Assembly (NCBI RefSeq): GCF_001563285.1
Contig: NZ_CP005188.1
Span: 2,671,501-2,735,500 of the forward strand
Source: Sphingobium sp. MI1205
Lineage (GTDB): Bacteria > Pseudomonadota > Alphaproteobacteria > Sphingomonadales > Sphingomonadaceae
Direction of reading: 5' to 3'
Length of the DNA: 64,000 nt
Shown here: positions 8,738 to 17,821 of the stretch, one piece after another
Layout: each line of letters starts with the position of its first letter
Position numbering within the stretch: position 1 is the first letter of the stretch
Program-made: the position numbers and the translations under genes
Notes under the pieces: model-generated
The model's database searches: none
The model's input: the letters and a program-made list of their open reading frames with translations, nothing else
Told to the model about the DNA's origin: nothing

Positions 8738-9994
8738 TCAAGCCGCTGCAAGTTCGCGCATCTCGGCAAGCCGATAGCGCAGGGTGCGTTCTGAAATGCC
8801 CAGCTTCGCTGCGGCGGCGGCGCGATGACCGTCCGTCTCGCGCAGCGCGGCGCGGATCGCGTCCAGTTTCGACTGGCGGGCGACGTCGCGCAGGCGAACC
8901 GGCTCGACCGGGGCAGGCTCAGCGCCCACGACGCGAAGCTGCGGCGCGCCTGCGATGTGCAGGTCGTCCGCATCGATCCTCTCCCCGTCGCGCAGCACGA
9001 CCGCGCGCTGGAGGACGTTGCCCAATTCGCGGGCATTGCCGGGCCACACATGGGCGGCCAGCTTTTCCAGCGCCGAAGCGGTGGGCCACACGAAATCCTG
9101 ATGGCGCAGCAGCATGGCGGCGGCGATCGCGATTACATCGCCCGGCCGCTCGGCCAGCGGGCGCAGCTCCAGCGGCATGACGTTGAGCCGCCAGTAAAGA
9201 TCTTCGCGGAAGCGGCCAGCGGCGACTTCTGCGGCAAGGTTGCGGTTGCACGCCGCGATGATGCGGACGTTGACCGGAACCGGATGGGTCGCGCCGACGG
9301 GCAGGACTTCGCCCTCCTGCAACGCGCGCAGCAGCTTGGCCTGCAGGGCCAGCGGCAGTTCAGCGATCTCGTCAAGGAACAGCGTACCGCCGTCAGCGGC
9401 CAGGAACAGGCCGTCCGATGCGTTGGCCGCGCCCGTAAAGCTGCCCTTCTTGTGACCAAAGAGCATCGCTTCCATCATCGTTTCAGGAAGCGCTGCGCAG
9501 TTGACCGCGATGAAGTCGTGCGAAATGCGGCCCGACTGGGCATGAAGGAAGCGCGCCATGCCTTCCTTGCCGGTGCCGGTGTCACCCTGGATCAAAACGG
9601 TGGCGTCGCTGCGGGCGACGCGCCCGGCCATCGCCATCAGCCGTGCGCTCGATGCGTCGCCCACCGCCGGGATGGCCGCAGGGCGCGCCAGCTCGGCGAT
9701 CAGGGCGAAGGCGAAACCCATGTCTTCAAGAGCAAAGGCGACGCGAGCAGGCAGGCCGTTGGCGGCAGCCACCAGTGATGGCTTTCCGTCGATCAGGGTG
9801 ATCAGGATGTCGCGATGCGTGGCATGGCCGATCTCGGTCGCCAGCAGCACGCGCCTATTATCTCTATCAGGGCCGTCGCGTTCACGCGGGCTCTGCGCAT
9901 CGACGACGCGCACTATATAGAAGGCATTTTCGAGCCAGTGCTGCAGGCCCGGAACGAGCGCGCAAACTCCTCGGCTCACGTCAAGCGATGACAT
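8738..9994 (-). CDS. Sigma-54-dependent flagellar transcription activator (FlbD/FleQ-like)
   Basis: 418 residues. The first 110 or so residues carry no recognisable phosphorylatable receiver domain. The AAA+ core has Walker A GDTGTGKE (137-144), Walker [10 protein letters not shown] (about 202-210), and the sigma-54-contacting loop reads GSFTGA (184-189) instead of the usual GAFTGA. A Fis-type helix-turn-helix ends the protein ([20 protein letters not shown]). The ATG at 9994 has GGGGA five bases before it; the longer open frame to 10084 lacks such support. It is the first gene of the fliE-to-fliM operon and has its own sigma-54 promoter, so it probably regulates itself. Whether FlbD or FleQ is the nearer relative was not resolved. 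Confidence 0.88.
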   Translation of the reverse strand: MSSLDVSRGVCALVPGLQHWLENAFYIVRVVDAQSPRERDGPDRDNRRVLLATEIGHATHRDILITLIDGKPSLVAAANGLPARVAFALEDMGFAFALIAELARPAAIPAVGDASSARLMAMAGRVARSDATVLIQGDTGTGKEGMARFLHAQSGRISHDFIAVNCAALPETMMEAMLFGHKKGSFTGAANASDGLFLAADGGTLFLDEIAELPLALQAKLLRALQEGEVLPVGATHPVPVNVRIIAACNRNLAAEVAAGRFREDLYWRLNVMPLELRPLAERPGDVIAIAAAMLLRHQDFVWPTASALEKLAAHVWPGNARELGNVLQRAVVLRDGERIDADDLHIAGAPQLRVVGAEPAPVEPVRLRDVARQSKLDAIRAALRETDGHRAAAAAKLGISERTLRYRLAEMRELAAA

Positions 9995-10095
9995 GAAAGT
10001 CCCCAGTTCAACTTTGGCTGGCTTGTGCCCCCGCACGTCCAACCCCCTTCGATGTCTTGAGAAGTGCCCGACTGTGGTTAGCATATGGTTAACGC

Positions 10096-10111
10096 GGCAA
10101 TTACCCTGCCA
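10096..10111 (-). promoter_or_regulatory. Sigma-54 promoter of the activator-fliE operon
   Basis: The minus strand reads TGGCAGGGTAATTGCC, with GG and GC exactly ten bases apart. The predicted start is near 10085, giving a leader of about 91 bases to the ATG at 9994. It is the best such match upstream of the operon and implies autoregulation. Confidence 0.75.
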
Positions 10112-10114
10112 AAA

Positions 10115-10142
10115 GGCGGCAACTTTTTTCCGTTTTGCCGCC
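10115..10142. promoter_or_regulatory. Inverted repeat, candidate activator binding site
   Basis: GGCGGCAA at 10115-10122 and TTGCCGCC at 10135-10142 are perfect inverted arms 12 bases apart. Inside, CGGCAA-CTTT-TTTCCG (10117-10132) matches the flgB palindrome layout (6-4-6) with one mismatch. It lies just upstream of the -24 element of the activator promoter and could be where the activator, or another regulator, binds. Confidence 0.5.
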
Positions 10143-10232
10143 GCAGGACAGGGGCTCCCATTTTGGAGCCCTGCTGAAACCCTCGGATTTCCGCGTCTTT
10201 TGCGATTTTATCAAAAAAAACGCCGCTGACCC

Positions 10233-10259
10233 TAAAAGCTTTTTTCGCCGCGCCGTTAT
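10233..10259 (+). promoter_or_regulatory. Sigma-28 (FliA) promoter of fliC
   Basis: TAAA at 10233-10236, a 15-base spacer, then GCCGTTAT at 10252-10259, close to the enterobacterial consensus TAAA-N15-GCCGATAA. It faces fliC, the classic late gene under FliA. Confidence 0.75.
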
Positions 10260-10322
10260 CCCCTTTCGAGGCCGCAAGCAGCCTGAAGGCAGCGACCTGA
10301 GGTTAAGAGAAGGGAATTCATC

Positions 10323-11156
10323 ATGACTGTTATCGGAACCAACTCCTCCGCTCTGCGCGCCGCCAATGCTTCGGCTCTCGCAGGCAAGTCGCTGAGCACC
10401 GCGATGGAGCGTCTGTCGAGCGGCAAGCGCATCAACAGCGCCAAGGACGACGCCGCCGGCCTCGCCATCTCCTCGCAGATGACCTCGCAGATCAAGGGCA
10501 TGACCCAGGGCATCCGCAACGCCAATGACGGCATCAGCCTTGCGCAGACCGCTGAAGGCGCGCTGGGCGAAGTCACCAACATGCTGCAGCGCATCCGCGA
10601 ACTGGCCGTTCAGTCGAAGTCGGAAACCTACTCGGACACCGACCGCACCAACCTGAACGCTGAAGCCGCTGCGCTGAAGACGCAGATCACCAGCGTCCTC
10701 GCCACCACCGAATTCAACGGCGTCCGCATCTTCAACAGCGATGCAGCTCCGGCGGCCACCTACACCGCCCAGGCCGGCGACATCGACATCCAGGCTGGCG
10801 CGAACGCCGGCGACGTCGTGAACATCGCTTTCGCTGCTCTGGCCGACCTCACCACTTCGGATGTCACGACCTCGGTGCTGGCCGCCGCGACGCTGACCGC
10901 CGCAGACACCGCGTTGAAGGCTGTCGCCACGACCCGCGCCTCGCTCGGTGCGGCTCAGAACCAGCTGGAATCGACGGTCAACAGCCTGACCAACAACATC
11001 ACCAACCTGTCGGACGCCCGCAGCCGCATCGAAGACGCCGACTTCTCGGCTGAAACGACCGCGCTCGCCAAGTCGCAGATCCTGAACCAGGCTTCGACGG
11101 CGATGCTGGCCCAGGCGAACCAGAGCCAGCAGAACGTCCTCAAGCTGATCCAGTAA
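10323..11156 (+). CDS. fliC: Flagellin
   Basis: 277 residues, short for a flagellin. The conserved D0/D1 ends are present: N-terminal [18 protein letters not shown] and [21 protein letters not shown]-terminal [21 protein letters not shown] and [14 protein letters not shown]. The outer D2/D3 region is almost absent, which predicts a thin, plain filament. AAGGGA precedes the ATG. A sigma-28 promoter lies upstream and a terminator-like hairpin downstream, so it is probably a single-gene unit. Confidence 0.96.
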   Translation: MTVIGTNSSALRAANASALAGKSLSTAMERLSSGKRINSAKDDAAGLAISSQMTSQIKGMTQGIRNANDGISLAQTAEGALGEVTNMLQRIRELAVQSKSETYSDTDRTNLNAEAAALKTQITSVLATTEFNGVRIFNSDAAPAATYTAQAGDIDIQAGANAGDVVNIAFAALADLTTSDVTTSVLAAATLTAADTALKAVATTRASLGAAQNQLESTVNSLTNNITNLSDARSRIEDADFSAETTALAKSQILNQASTAMLAQANQSQQNVLKLIQ

Positions 11157-11286
11157 TCCGGTTCAGCTGCCTGAACTGACCGGTTGGGGTATTGGTCACC
11201 TTACAGCCAGTCACGGGAACCCGGCGCATCTACAGTCCCCACCGCGCCGGGCGACCAACCTTCGATCGAACGGCCAGCATTTCGAA

Positions 11287-11323
11287 GCCTCCGTCCCCCC
11301 GGGCGGAGGCTTCACCGCTTTTT
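11287..11323 (+). terminator. Terminator-like hairpin after fliC
   Basis: GCCTCCGTCC pairs with GGGCGGAGGC (11287-11310, ten pairs with one G-T, four-base loop), and a five-T run follows at 11319-11323 after a short gap. It separates fliC from opgG and argues that opgG starts after this point. Confidence 0.65.
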
Positions 11324-11362
11324 GGGCAACCAAGGCTTGCAATGTGCCTCCATGCGCCCATC

Positions 11363-12856
11363 ATGACGACCATGATCAAGATAGACCGGCGCGCGATGGT
11401 CGCGGCTTCAGGGGCGGCGCTGCTCCTCCCCGGATCGGCCTTTGCCCAGCCAAAAGCCGAACGCTTTTCCTGGGATACTGTAATCGCCCACGCCCGGCGA
11501 CTATCCCGCCAGCCCTATCGGGAAACGCCGCACCATCCGGGCGCCCGGAACGTCAATTACGACGCCTTGTATCAGGCGCGCTTCCGGGAAGACCGGACGA
11601 TCTGGGGAAAGCTGCCCGGCGACACGGGCGTCCAGCTATTTCCCTTGAGCGCCTCGGCCGAACAGCCGGTGGAAATCGCGCTGGTCGAAAATGGCCGCGC
11701 GACGCCGTTGCGTTATGACCCCACCATCTTCGACGCGCCCGCCGACAATGCGGTGCGCCAGCTTGGCCCGGATGCAGGCTATGCCGGGTTTCGGGTCATG
11801 ACCGCGGCGCGCGATGGCGACTGGCTATCCTTTCTGGGAGCCAGCTATTTCCGATCGCCCGGCGCGACCAAACAGTTCGGCCTGTCCGCCCGCGCGATCG
11901 CGATCAACACCAGCATACAGGGCAAGGAGGAGTTTCCCCGCTTCACCCATTTCTGGCTTGAACGCATGGGGCCAAGCAGCCTCACCATCTACGCCCTGCT
12001 CGACGGCGCGTCCGTCACGGGCGCTTACCGCTTCGTCAGCGAAAGGACACCGCAGGGCGTGCGGCAGGATATCGACGCCGCGCTCTTTCCCCGCCGCGCC
12101 ATCGCAGAACTGGGGTTGATGCCGATGACCAGCATGTTCTGGTACGATCAGGCCAGCCGCGCGTCCCGCACTGACTGGCGTCCCGAAATTCATGATTCCG
12201 ACCTGCTGGCCATCGGCAGCGCGGACGGGACGACCCATGCCCGGCCGCTGATCAATCCCTCGGCGCCTCGGGTCGATGGCTTCACCGAACGCAATCCGCG
12301 GGGTTTCGGCCTGATGCAGCGCGACCGGGATTTCGACCATTATCAGGATGACGGCGTTTTTTACGAGCGCCGGCCTTCGCTGTGGGCCAGCCCGCGCAAG
12401 CCCTTTGGCGCAGGGCAGGTGCGGCTGTATGAATTTCCCACCACCAGCGAATATGTCGATAATGTCTGCGCCTATTGGACCCCGGCGGCCAGCGTGCGTC
12501 CGGGCAGCCGGATCGACGCCAGCTACAGGCTGGACTGGTCGTCCGCGACCGGCCCGGCAAATAGCGGCGCGCTGCTCGACAATGTCTGGACGGGGCAAGC
12601 GAACGAGGCGGGCGTGGATCGCCTGATCCTTGATTTTTCAGGTGTGGCTCAAGATGCAAAGCCCGACATCTGGGTGGATGTGGCCGGGGGCACGCTGGTC
12701 AGGAAAGGCGGCTATCCGGTTCTCCATCGGCCCGGTCTTTTCCGCGTCGCGCTCGACATCCGGCGGAACAGCGACAAACCGGCTGATATCCGCGTCCAGC
12801 TTCGCAACGGCAATCGACCCTTCAGCGAATATGTGCATTACCCGCTCGGTGCTTGA
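11363..12856 (+). CDS. opgG: Periplasmic glucan biosynthesis protein OpgG/OpgD (MdoG family)
   Basis: About 497 residues. MdoG-family proteins act in the periplasm to build or branch osmoregulated glucans. A twin-arginine-type signal is visible (DRRAMVAASGAALLLPGSAFA), as in OpgD. Family stretches include QARFREDRTIWG, YPTIFD-like YDPTIFD, FPRFTHFWLE and PTTSEYVDNVCAYW. The frame is open upstream, but it crosses the fliC terminator and the signal peptide sets the start near the ATGs at 11363 or 11372. opgH follows 60 bases later. Confidence 0.88.
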   Translation: MTTMIKIDRRAMVAASGAALLLPGSAFAQPKAERFSWDTVIAHARRLSRQPYRETPHHPGARNVNYDALYQARFREDRTIWGKLPGDTGVQLFPLSASAEQPVEIALVENGRATPLRYDPTIFDAPADNAVRQLGPDAGYAGFRVMTAARDGDWLSFLGASYFRSPGATKQFGLSARAIAINTSIQGKEEFPRFTHFWLERMGPSSLTIYALLDGASVTGAYRFVSERTPQGVRQDIDAALFPRRAIAELGLMPMTSMFWYDQASRASRTDWRPEIHDSDLLAIGSADGTTHARPLINPSAPRVDGFTERNPRGFGLMQRDRDFDHYQDDGVFYERRPSLWASPRKPFGAGQVRLYEFPTTSEYVDNVCAYWTPAASVRPGSRIDASYRLDWSSATGPANSGALLDNVWTGQANEAGVDRLILDFSGVAQDAKPDIWVDVAGGTLVRKGGYPVLHRPGLFRVALDIRRNSDKPADIRVQLRNGNRPFSEYVHYPLGA

Positions 12857-12916
12857 GGGAACCGGCGATGATCGGGCGCATGACCGCGCCCGTTACGACA
12901 TCAGAACGGATTTGGA

Positions 12917-14812
12917 ATGACGGCGATTGGCGACACACAAGCGGACGGCAGGGCGGAGGCGGCAACCCCTCCACCCGCGCGCGGGTTCGAGCATGTGCCG
13001 GCGGAAATGCCGATCGCCATGCCGGAACAGGATTTTCGCGAACATCCCCGCGATTTTCCGCACCGGCCGCTGAACATCGACCAATGGGCGCGGCGCATGC
13101 TGGTCGTGCTGCTGGCGCTGCTCCCCGCCTCCATGGCGGCGCACGACATGCGCCGCTCCATCGGCCTTGACGGCATTTCCTTGTGGGAGGGCGTCTATCT
13201 CGCCCTGTTCATTCCCCTGTTCGCCTGGATCGCCTTCGGCTTCGCCACCAGCCTGATCGGCTTCCTGACGCTCACCATGGGCAAGGGGTCGGGCGTCCGC
13301 CCCTATCGCTCGCTATTCGCATCGCCCCTTCGCGGGCGAACCGCCGTCCTGCTGCCAGTATGCAATGAAGATTTCCTGGGCGTCATGGGCCGCCTGTCGA
13401 TCATGGAACGGTCGCTGACGCAGGTGATGGGCAATGAACGGTTCGAATTCTTCATCCTGAGCGATTCCACCCCCGCTAATGGCGAGATAGAGCGCAAAAC
13501 CTATCTGGAAATGCGCAAAGGCTTCTCACGGCCCGTCCATTACCGGCGACGCGCGCTCAACACCGGCCGCAAGCCCGGCAATATCGCAGAATGGGTGCAA
13601 CGCTTTGGTGGCGGCTACGATTATATGATCGTGCTGGACGCGGACAGCGTCATGAGCGGCCAGACCATGGCACGCCTCGCCCTGGACATGGAACAGCACC
13701 CCCACGTCGGCCTTATCCAGACCGTGCCGACGATCGTGGGCGCTGCGACCTTGTTCGCGCGCTGGCAGCAGTTTGCCAGCCGCCTGTTCGGTCCCATTTC
13801 CGCGGCAGGCATGATCTGGTGGGCCGGGTCCGAAGGCATGTTCTGGGGCCACAACGCCATATTGCGTACAAAGGCCTTCGCGCAAAGCTGCGGCCTTCCC
13901 GAACTGCCGGGCCGAGCGCCCTTCGGCGGCCATATCATGAGCCATGACATGATCGAGGCCGCGCTGCTGCGTCGGCGCGGCTGGGACGTCCACATGGTCA
14001 TGGCCGACGACAGTTTCGAAGAATTCCCCCCCTCCCTGCCCGACCTGGCCACCCGCGACCGCCGCTGGTGTCAGGGGAATATCCAGCATGTGCCGCTGAT
14101 CCCCCGGATCAGGGGCCTGCATCCGGTCAGCCGCTTTCAGCTGCTGGTAGGGGCGTCGGCCTATTGCACCTCGCCGCTCTGGCTGGCGCTGATACTTGTT
14201 GTCCTTGGCGGCGCGCTAGCGGGCGTGTGGCCGCCCAGCGCGGTGCTGCCCTCTGGCGGGCTGCTGGCGCTGACGGCGGTGCTGCTATTCGGGCCGAAGC
14301 TGCTGTCGATGCTCTGGGCCATGGCTGATCCCGCCCGCCGCATCGGCTTTGGCGGGGCCGCGCGCATGAGCCGGGGCGTGATAGCCGACATTGCGCTGTC
14401 GATCCTGATGGCGCCCGTCAGCATGCTGACCCAGACGATCAACCTGTTCGGCATATTGATGGGCCGGAAAAGCAGCTGGAGCGGCCAGATCCGCGATCGC
14501 GACGGCATGGCGATGACCAGCGCCATCTGGCTGTTCAAATATCATATCATGCTGGGGGCTGCGCTTACGCTATTGGCGCTGAAAGGCGGCACGTCGATCG
14601 GCTGGATCGTTCCGGTGGTGGCGGGCCTGGTGCTGGCACCTGTCCTCGCGGCCGTCACGGCGCGCAAGGGCCTTGGGCACAAGGCCGAACAGAGCGGCCT
14701 GTTTCAGGTAGCCGAGCCATGGTGGCGCGCGCAAAACTACCACCCGCCCCATTATCCTGAGCAGATCGGGGAAGTCGCTCCGCTCAAGCAGGCGGTTGCA
14801 AACGACCATTAG
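12917..14812 (+). CDS. opgH: Glucans biosynthesis glucosyltransferase OpgH (MdoH)
   Basis: 631 residues, clearly shorter than the roughly 850-residue enterobacterial protein at both ends. It is a GT2-family inner-membrane synthase for the glucan backbone. Seen are two membrane segments near residues 55-120, the glycosyltransferase core (VLLPVCNEDF, YMIVLDADS, WGHNAILR, SHDMIEAALLRRRGW, DRRWCQGNIQH) and several C-terminal membrane segments. It pairs with opgG. The fliA gene converges on it with a 31-base gap. Confidence 0.92.
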   Translation: MTAIGDTQADGRAEAATPPPARGFEHVPAEMPIAMPEQDFREHPRDFPHRPLNIDQWARRMLVVLLALLPASMAAHDMRRSIGLDGISLWEGVYLALFIPLFAWIAFGFATSLIGFLTLTMGKGSGVRPYRSLFASPLRGRTAVLLPVCNEDFLGVMGRLSIMERSLTQVMGNERFEFFILSDSTPANGEIERKTYLEMRKGFSRPVHYRRRALNTGRKPGNIAEWVQRFGGGYDYMIVLDADSVMSGQTMARLALDMEQHPHVGLIQTVPTIVGAATLFARWQQFASRLFGPISAAGMIWWAGSEGMFWGHNAILRTKAFAQSCGLPELPGRAPFGGHIMSHDMIEAALLRRRGWDVHMVMADDSFEEFPPSLPDLATRDRRWCQGNIQHVPLIPRIRGLHPVSRFQLLVGASAYCTSPLWLALILVVLGGALAGVWPPSAVLPSGGLLALTAVLLFGPKLLSMLWAMADPARRIGFGGAARMSRGVIADIALSILMAPVSMLTQTINLFGILMGRKSSWSGQIRDRDGMAMTSAIWLFKYHIMLGAALTLLALKGGTSIGWIVPVVAGLVLAPVLAAVTARKGLGHKAEQSGLFQVAEPWWRAQNYHPPHYPEQIGEVAPLKQAVANDH

Positions 14813-14843
14813 CCCAGCGAGGCCGGGCTGACGGGCGCGCAGA

Positions 14844-15575
14844 TCAATCCCACTCGTGCAGCTTCTCGCGCAGCTTGTCGAGCGCGGCCTTCTTGATCTG
14901 GCACACGCGCGCCGCGCCGATGTCCAGCGCCTGCCCGATTTCCTCCAGGTTCAATTCCTCGACGAAATAGAGTTGCAGCACCATCGCCTCGCGCTGCGGC
15001 AGTTCGCCGATGCACTTGGCCAGCGCGGCCTTCAGCGACTCTCGCTCCATCACATCGTCCGCCCTGTCCTCGACATCGGCGAACCACATGGACTGGTCCG
15101 AATAGACTTCGTCCATGCTCGTATGCTGAACCATCTCGCAGCCGTCCGCGAACACGCGATAGCTTGCCGCGTCCATGCCCATTTCGGCGGCCATTTCGGC
15201 CTCCAGCGGCACGCGGCGCAGCTGCTGTTCCAACCGGCTGCGCACCGCCGCCAGCTGTTTGCGGTTCGCCATCGCTGACCGGGCAAGCGTCGCGCCACGG
15301 CGCAAATGATCGATCATCGCGCCCCGCACGCGCAGTTGCGCATAGGAGGCGAAGCCCAAACCTCGATCCTGAAAACCATTGGCGGCCTCGACCAGCGCGA
15401 CCATGCCGATCTGCAACAGATCCTCGACCTCGACCGCGCTCGATACGCGGCCATGCACGTGCCAGGCGATCTTGCGCACCAGCGGCATGTAGCGGCGGGC
15501 GAGTTGCTCAGGCGAGTTGTTCGACCGGCCATAAGTATTGGCATCGGAACCGGCGACGACCTTCTTCATGAACAT
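14844..15575 (-). CDS. fliA: Flagellar sigma factor FliA (sigma-28)
   Basis: 243 residues. Region 2 (LVRKIAWHVHGRVSSAVEVEDLLQIGMVALVEAA, FASYAQLRVRGAMIDHLRRG), region 3 and the region 4 helix-turn-helix (LPQREAMVLQLYFVEELNLEEIGQALDI) are all present. GGAG lies eight bases before the ATG at 15575. It directs the late flagellar genes and is held by FlgM, also encoded in this window. It lies downstream of flhA on the same strand, with two stable hairpins between them. Confidence 0.95.
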   Translation of the reverse strand: MFMKKVVAGSDANTYGRSNNSPEQLARRYMPLVRKIAWHVHGRVSSAVEVEDLLQIGMVALVEAANGFQDRGLGFASYAQLRVRGAMIDHLRRGATLARSAMANRKQLAAVRSRLEQQLRRVPLEAEMAAEMGMDAASYRVFADGCEMVQHTSMDEVYSDQSMWFADVEDRADDVMERESLKAALAKCIGELPQREAMVLQLYFVEELNLEEIGQALDIGAARVCQIKKAALDKLREKLHEWD

Positions 15576-15592
15576 GGGTCAGGCTCCTCAAA

Positions 15593-15635
15593 GCGATTTC
15601 GAGGGAAATGGCACATTTCCCGGCTTGGAAATCGC
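15593..15635 (-). promoter_or_regulatory. Nested hairpin in the fliA leader
   Basis: Outer arms GCGATTTC and GAAATCGC (eight pairs) enclose inner arms GGGAAAT and ATTTCCC (seven pairs, five-base loop). On the minus strand the structure ends just before TTTGAGGAG, the fliA ribosome binding region. There is no long T-run. It may attenuate or stabilise fliA mRNA. Confidence 0.5.
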
Positions 15636-15650
15636 GGCAATAGATACGCA

Positions 15651-15681
15651 CATAGGCCGTTCTTCCTCTTCACGGCCTATG
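15651..15681 (-). promoter_or_regulatory. Ten-pair hairpin across the flhA stop codon
   Basis: CATAGGCCGT (15651-15660) and ACGGCCTATG (15672-15681) pair perfectly around an 11-base pyrimidine loop. The arm includes the flhA TAG. Without a T-run it is more like an mRNA end or processing signal between flhA and fliA than a terminator. Confidence 0.5.
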
Positions 15682-17812
15682 CGACGCGTTCGCGGCCAGC
15701 AACGGGTTCGCGGGGCAGCGGATCGTGGCGCGGCGCGGGCCGCTGTTCGCCGCCAACGACGGCAACGACTTCCACGCCCTTGCCATCGGGAATTTCCAGG
15801 AAGGACAGCACCGGCGTTTCCGGCAAATGCGGCTTGAACAGGCGGGCGAGCGCGCGGCGCGCCACCGGCGAAGTCACGATGGCGAAGTTGCGCGCCTGCC
15901 CCATGATCGGGCGAGCGGCCTGCACCACCGATTCGATGATGCGGTTGGCGAGCGCGGGTTCGATCGGGTGCCGGGCATCGCCCGCAACCCGCATCGCCTG
16001 CGCCAGCAGCGCCTCCAGGTCGCCGTCCAGCGTAATGACAGGCAGCGGCATCTTCACCGGCACAAGGCCCTGGATGATGAGCGATCCGATTCGCTGACGG
16101 ACAGCTTCCACCAACTGCTCGTGGCTCATGTCGGGCCGTGCGGCATCGACCATCGCCTCGCAGATGCGGCGGAAATCCTTGAGCGCAATCCCTTCGGACA
16201 GCAGCGCGCGGCACAGCGCGGAAATCTGCGTCAGGCTCAGCGCACCGGGCGTCAGGCCATCGACCAGCTGCGGCGCGGCCTCCTTCAGATTGTCGAGCAG
16301 CTTGCGCGCTTCGTCCAGGCCGAACATCTCGCTGGCGTTCATGGCGATCAACTGGTTGAGGTGGGTGGCGACGACCGTCGGCGGATCGACAACCGTATAG
16401 CCCGCGACGACGGCCTCGCTGCGCTTGGCGGGCGAAATCCACACGGCGTCCAGACCGAATGTGGGATCCTTCGCCTCGCGGCCCGACACCACGCCTTCCA
16501 GCGCGCCGCTGTCCAGCGCCAGCAGATCCTCGGGATAAATCTCGTCCTCGCCGACGACGACGCCCGCGATGGTGATGCGATACTGGTTCGGCTCCAGCGC
16601 CAGATTGTCCTTCACGCGGACCATCGGCACGACAAAGCCCAGTTCCTTGGAAAGCTGGCGACGGATGCCGGTGATGCGCGCCATCAGCGGAGCGCCCTTG
16701 CGCTCATCGACCAGGCCGATCAGCCCATAGCCAATCTCCAGCCCCAGGATCGCGCCGTCCGAAACGTCATTCCATTCGATGATCGCTGGGTTGGCAGGCT
16801 CGGGCATCGGTTCTGGCTCGGTGGCCTTGGCCTGCGCCGTCTTGCGCAGCTGCCAGGCGATGAAACCAGCAATGGCTGCGGCAGACAGGATGATGAAATG
16901 CGGCATACCCGGCAGGATGCCGAGGAAGCCGAGGATCGCCGCCACCGGAACCCATGCGCGGCCCGATCCGAACTGGTTGGTGATCTGGTTGCCCAGATCG
17001 TCCTCGCTGCCGACGCGCGTCACGATGGCGGCAGCGGCGATGGAGAGCAGCAGCGCGGGAACCTGCGCTACCAGCGCGTCGCCGATCGCGAGGATGATGT
17101 AAGTCTGCGCGGCCTCGCCCATCGACAGGCCATGGCTGACCACGCCTAGGATGATGCCGCCGACGATGTTGATGGCCAGGATCAGGATGCCCGCGACCGC
17201 GTCGCCCTTCACGAACTTGCTCGCGCCGTCCATTGAGCCGTAGAAATCCGCTTCGGTCGCAACTTCGCGGCGGCGGAGCTTGGCTTCTTCCGGCGTCATC
17301 AGGCCAGCGTTCAGGTCGGCGTCGATCGCCATCTGCTTGCCCGGCAGGGCGTCCAGGGTGAAGCGCGCGCTGACTTCCGACACGCGGCCCGCACCCTTGG
17401 TGATGACGACCAGATTGATGATCATCAGGATCGCAAAGACGAAGATGCCGACGACATAATCGCCGCCGATCAGGAAGTGGCCAAAGGCTTCGATGACATG
17501 GCCCGCCGCGTCCGATCCTTCATGCCCCTGCACCAGCACGACGCGGGTGGAGGCGACGTTCAGCGCCAGCCGCAGCAGCGTCGCGAACAGCAGCACCGTG
17601 GGAAAGCTGGAAAAGTCGAGCGGCTTTGCGGCGTTCAGCGCCACCATCAGCACGGCCAGCGAAATCATGATGTTGGTGATGAAGCCGATGTCCAGCATGA
17701 ACGCAGGCACCGGCACCATCATGAACAGCACGACCATCAGCGTCGCGATGGGCAGCACGGCCCCCTTGGCGGCGTTCGTCCAGATCTTCGCTTTGACTTG
17801 AGCGGGAGTCAT
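15677..17812 (-). CDS. flhA: Flagellar biosynthesis protein FlhA
   Basis: 711 residues, the export-gate protein of the flagellar type III apparatus. The N-terminal half has about eight membrane segments. The FHIPEP-family signature is clear (RFTLDALPGKQMAIDADLNAGLM). The C-terminal cytoplasmic domain binds chaperone-substrate complexes (LNQLIAMNASEMFGLDEARKLLDNL, LPVITLDGDLEALL). It starts nine bases after the lytic transglycosylase gene, in the same sigma-54 operon. Confidence 0.97.
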   Translation of the reverse strand: MTPAQVKAKIWTNAAKGAVLPIATLMVVLFMMVPVPAFMLDIGFITNIMISLAVLMVALNAAKPLDFSSFPTVLLFATLLRLALNVASTRVVLVQGHEGSDAAGHVIEAFGHFLIGGDYVVGIFVFAILMIINLVVITKGAGRVSEVSARFTLDALPGKQMAIDADLNAGLMTPEEAKLRRREVATEADFYGSMDGASKFVKGDAVAGILILAINIVGGIILGVVSHGLSMGEAAQTYIILAIGDALVAQVPALLLSIAAAAIVTRVGSEDDLGNQITNQFGSGRAWVPVAAILGFLGILPGMPHFIILSAAAIAGFIAWQLRKTAQAKATEPEPMPEPANPAIIEWNDVSDGAILGLEIGYGLIGLVDERKGAPLMARITGIRRQLSKELGFVVPMVRVKDNLALEPNQYRITIAGVVVGEDEIYPEDLLALDSGALEGVVSGREAKDPTFGLDAVWISPAKRSEAVVAGYTVVDPPTVVATHLNQLIAMNASEMFGLDEARKLLDNLKEAAPQLVDGLTPGALSLTQISALCRALLSEGIALKDFRRICEAMVDAARPDMSHEQLVEAVRQRIGSLIIQGLVPVKMPLPVITLDGDLEALLAQAMRVAGDARHPIEPALANRIIESVVQAARPIMGQARNFAIVTSPVARRALARLFKPHLPETPVLSFLEIPDGKGVEVVAVVGGEQRPAPRHDPLPREPVAGRERVA

Positions 17813-17821
17813 ACGAGTGCG

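Larger units (their letters stand above)
9995..10322. other. Divergent intergenic region between activator and fliC
   Basis: 328 bases without a gene. It holds the sigma-54 promoter toward the activator (10096-10111), a cluster of GCGGCAA/TTGCCGC half-sites (10094-10142) and the sigma-28 promoter of fliC (10233-10259). No small ORF with a convincing ribosome binding site was seen. Confidence 0.8.

Noticed and set aside
11157..11190. Imperfect CCGGT...ACCGG dyad right after the fliC stop as the fliC terminator
   Set aside because: The stem is interrupted and lacks a T-run; the hairpin at 11287-11310 is a better candidate.
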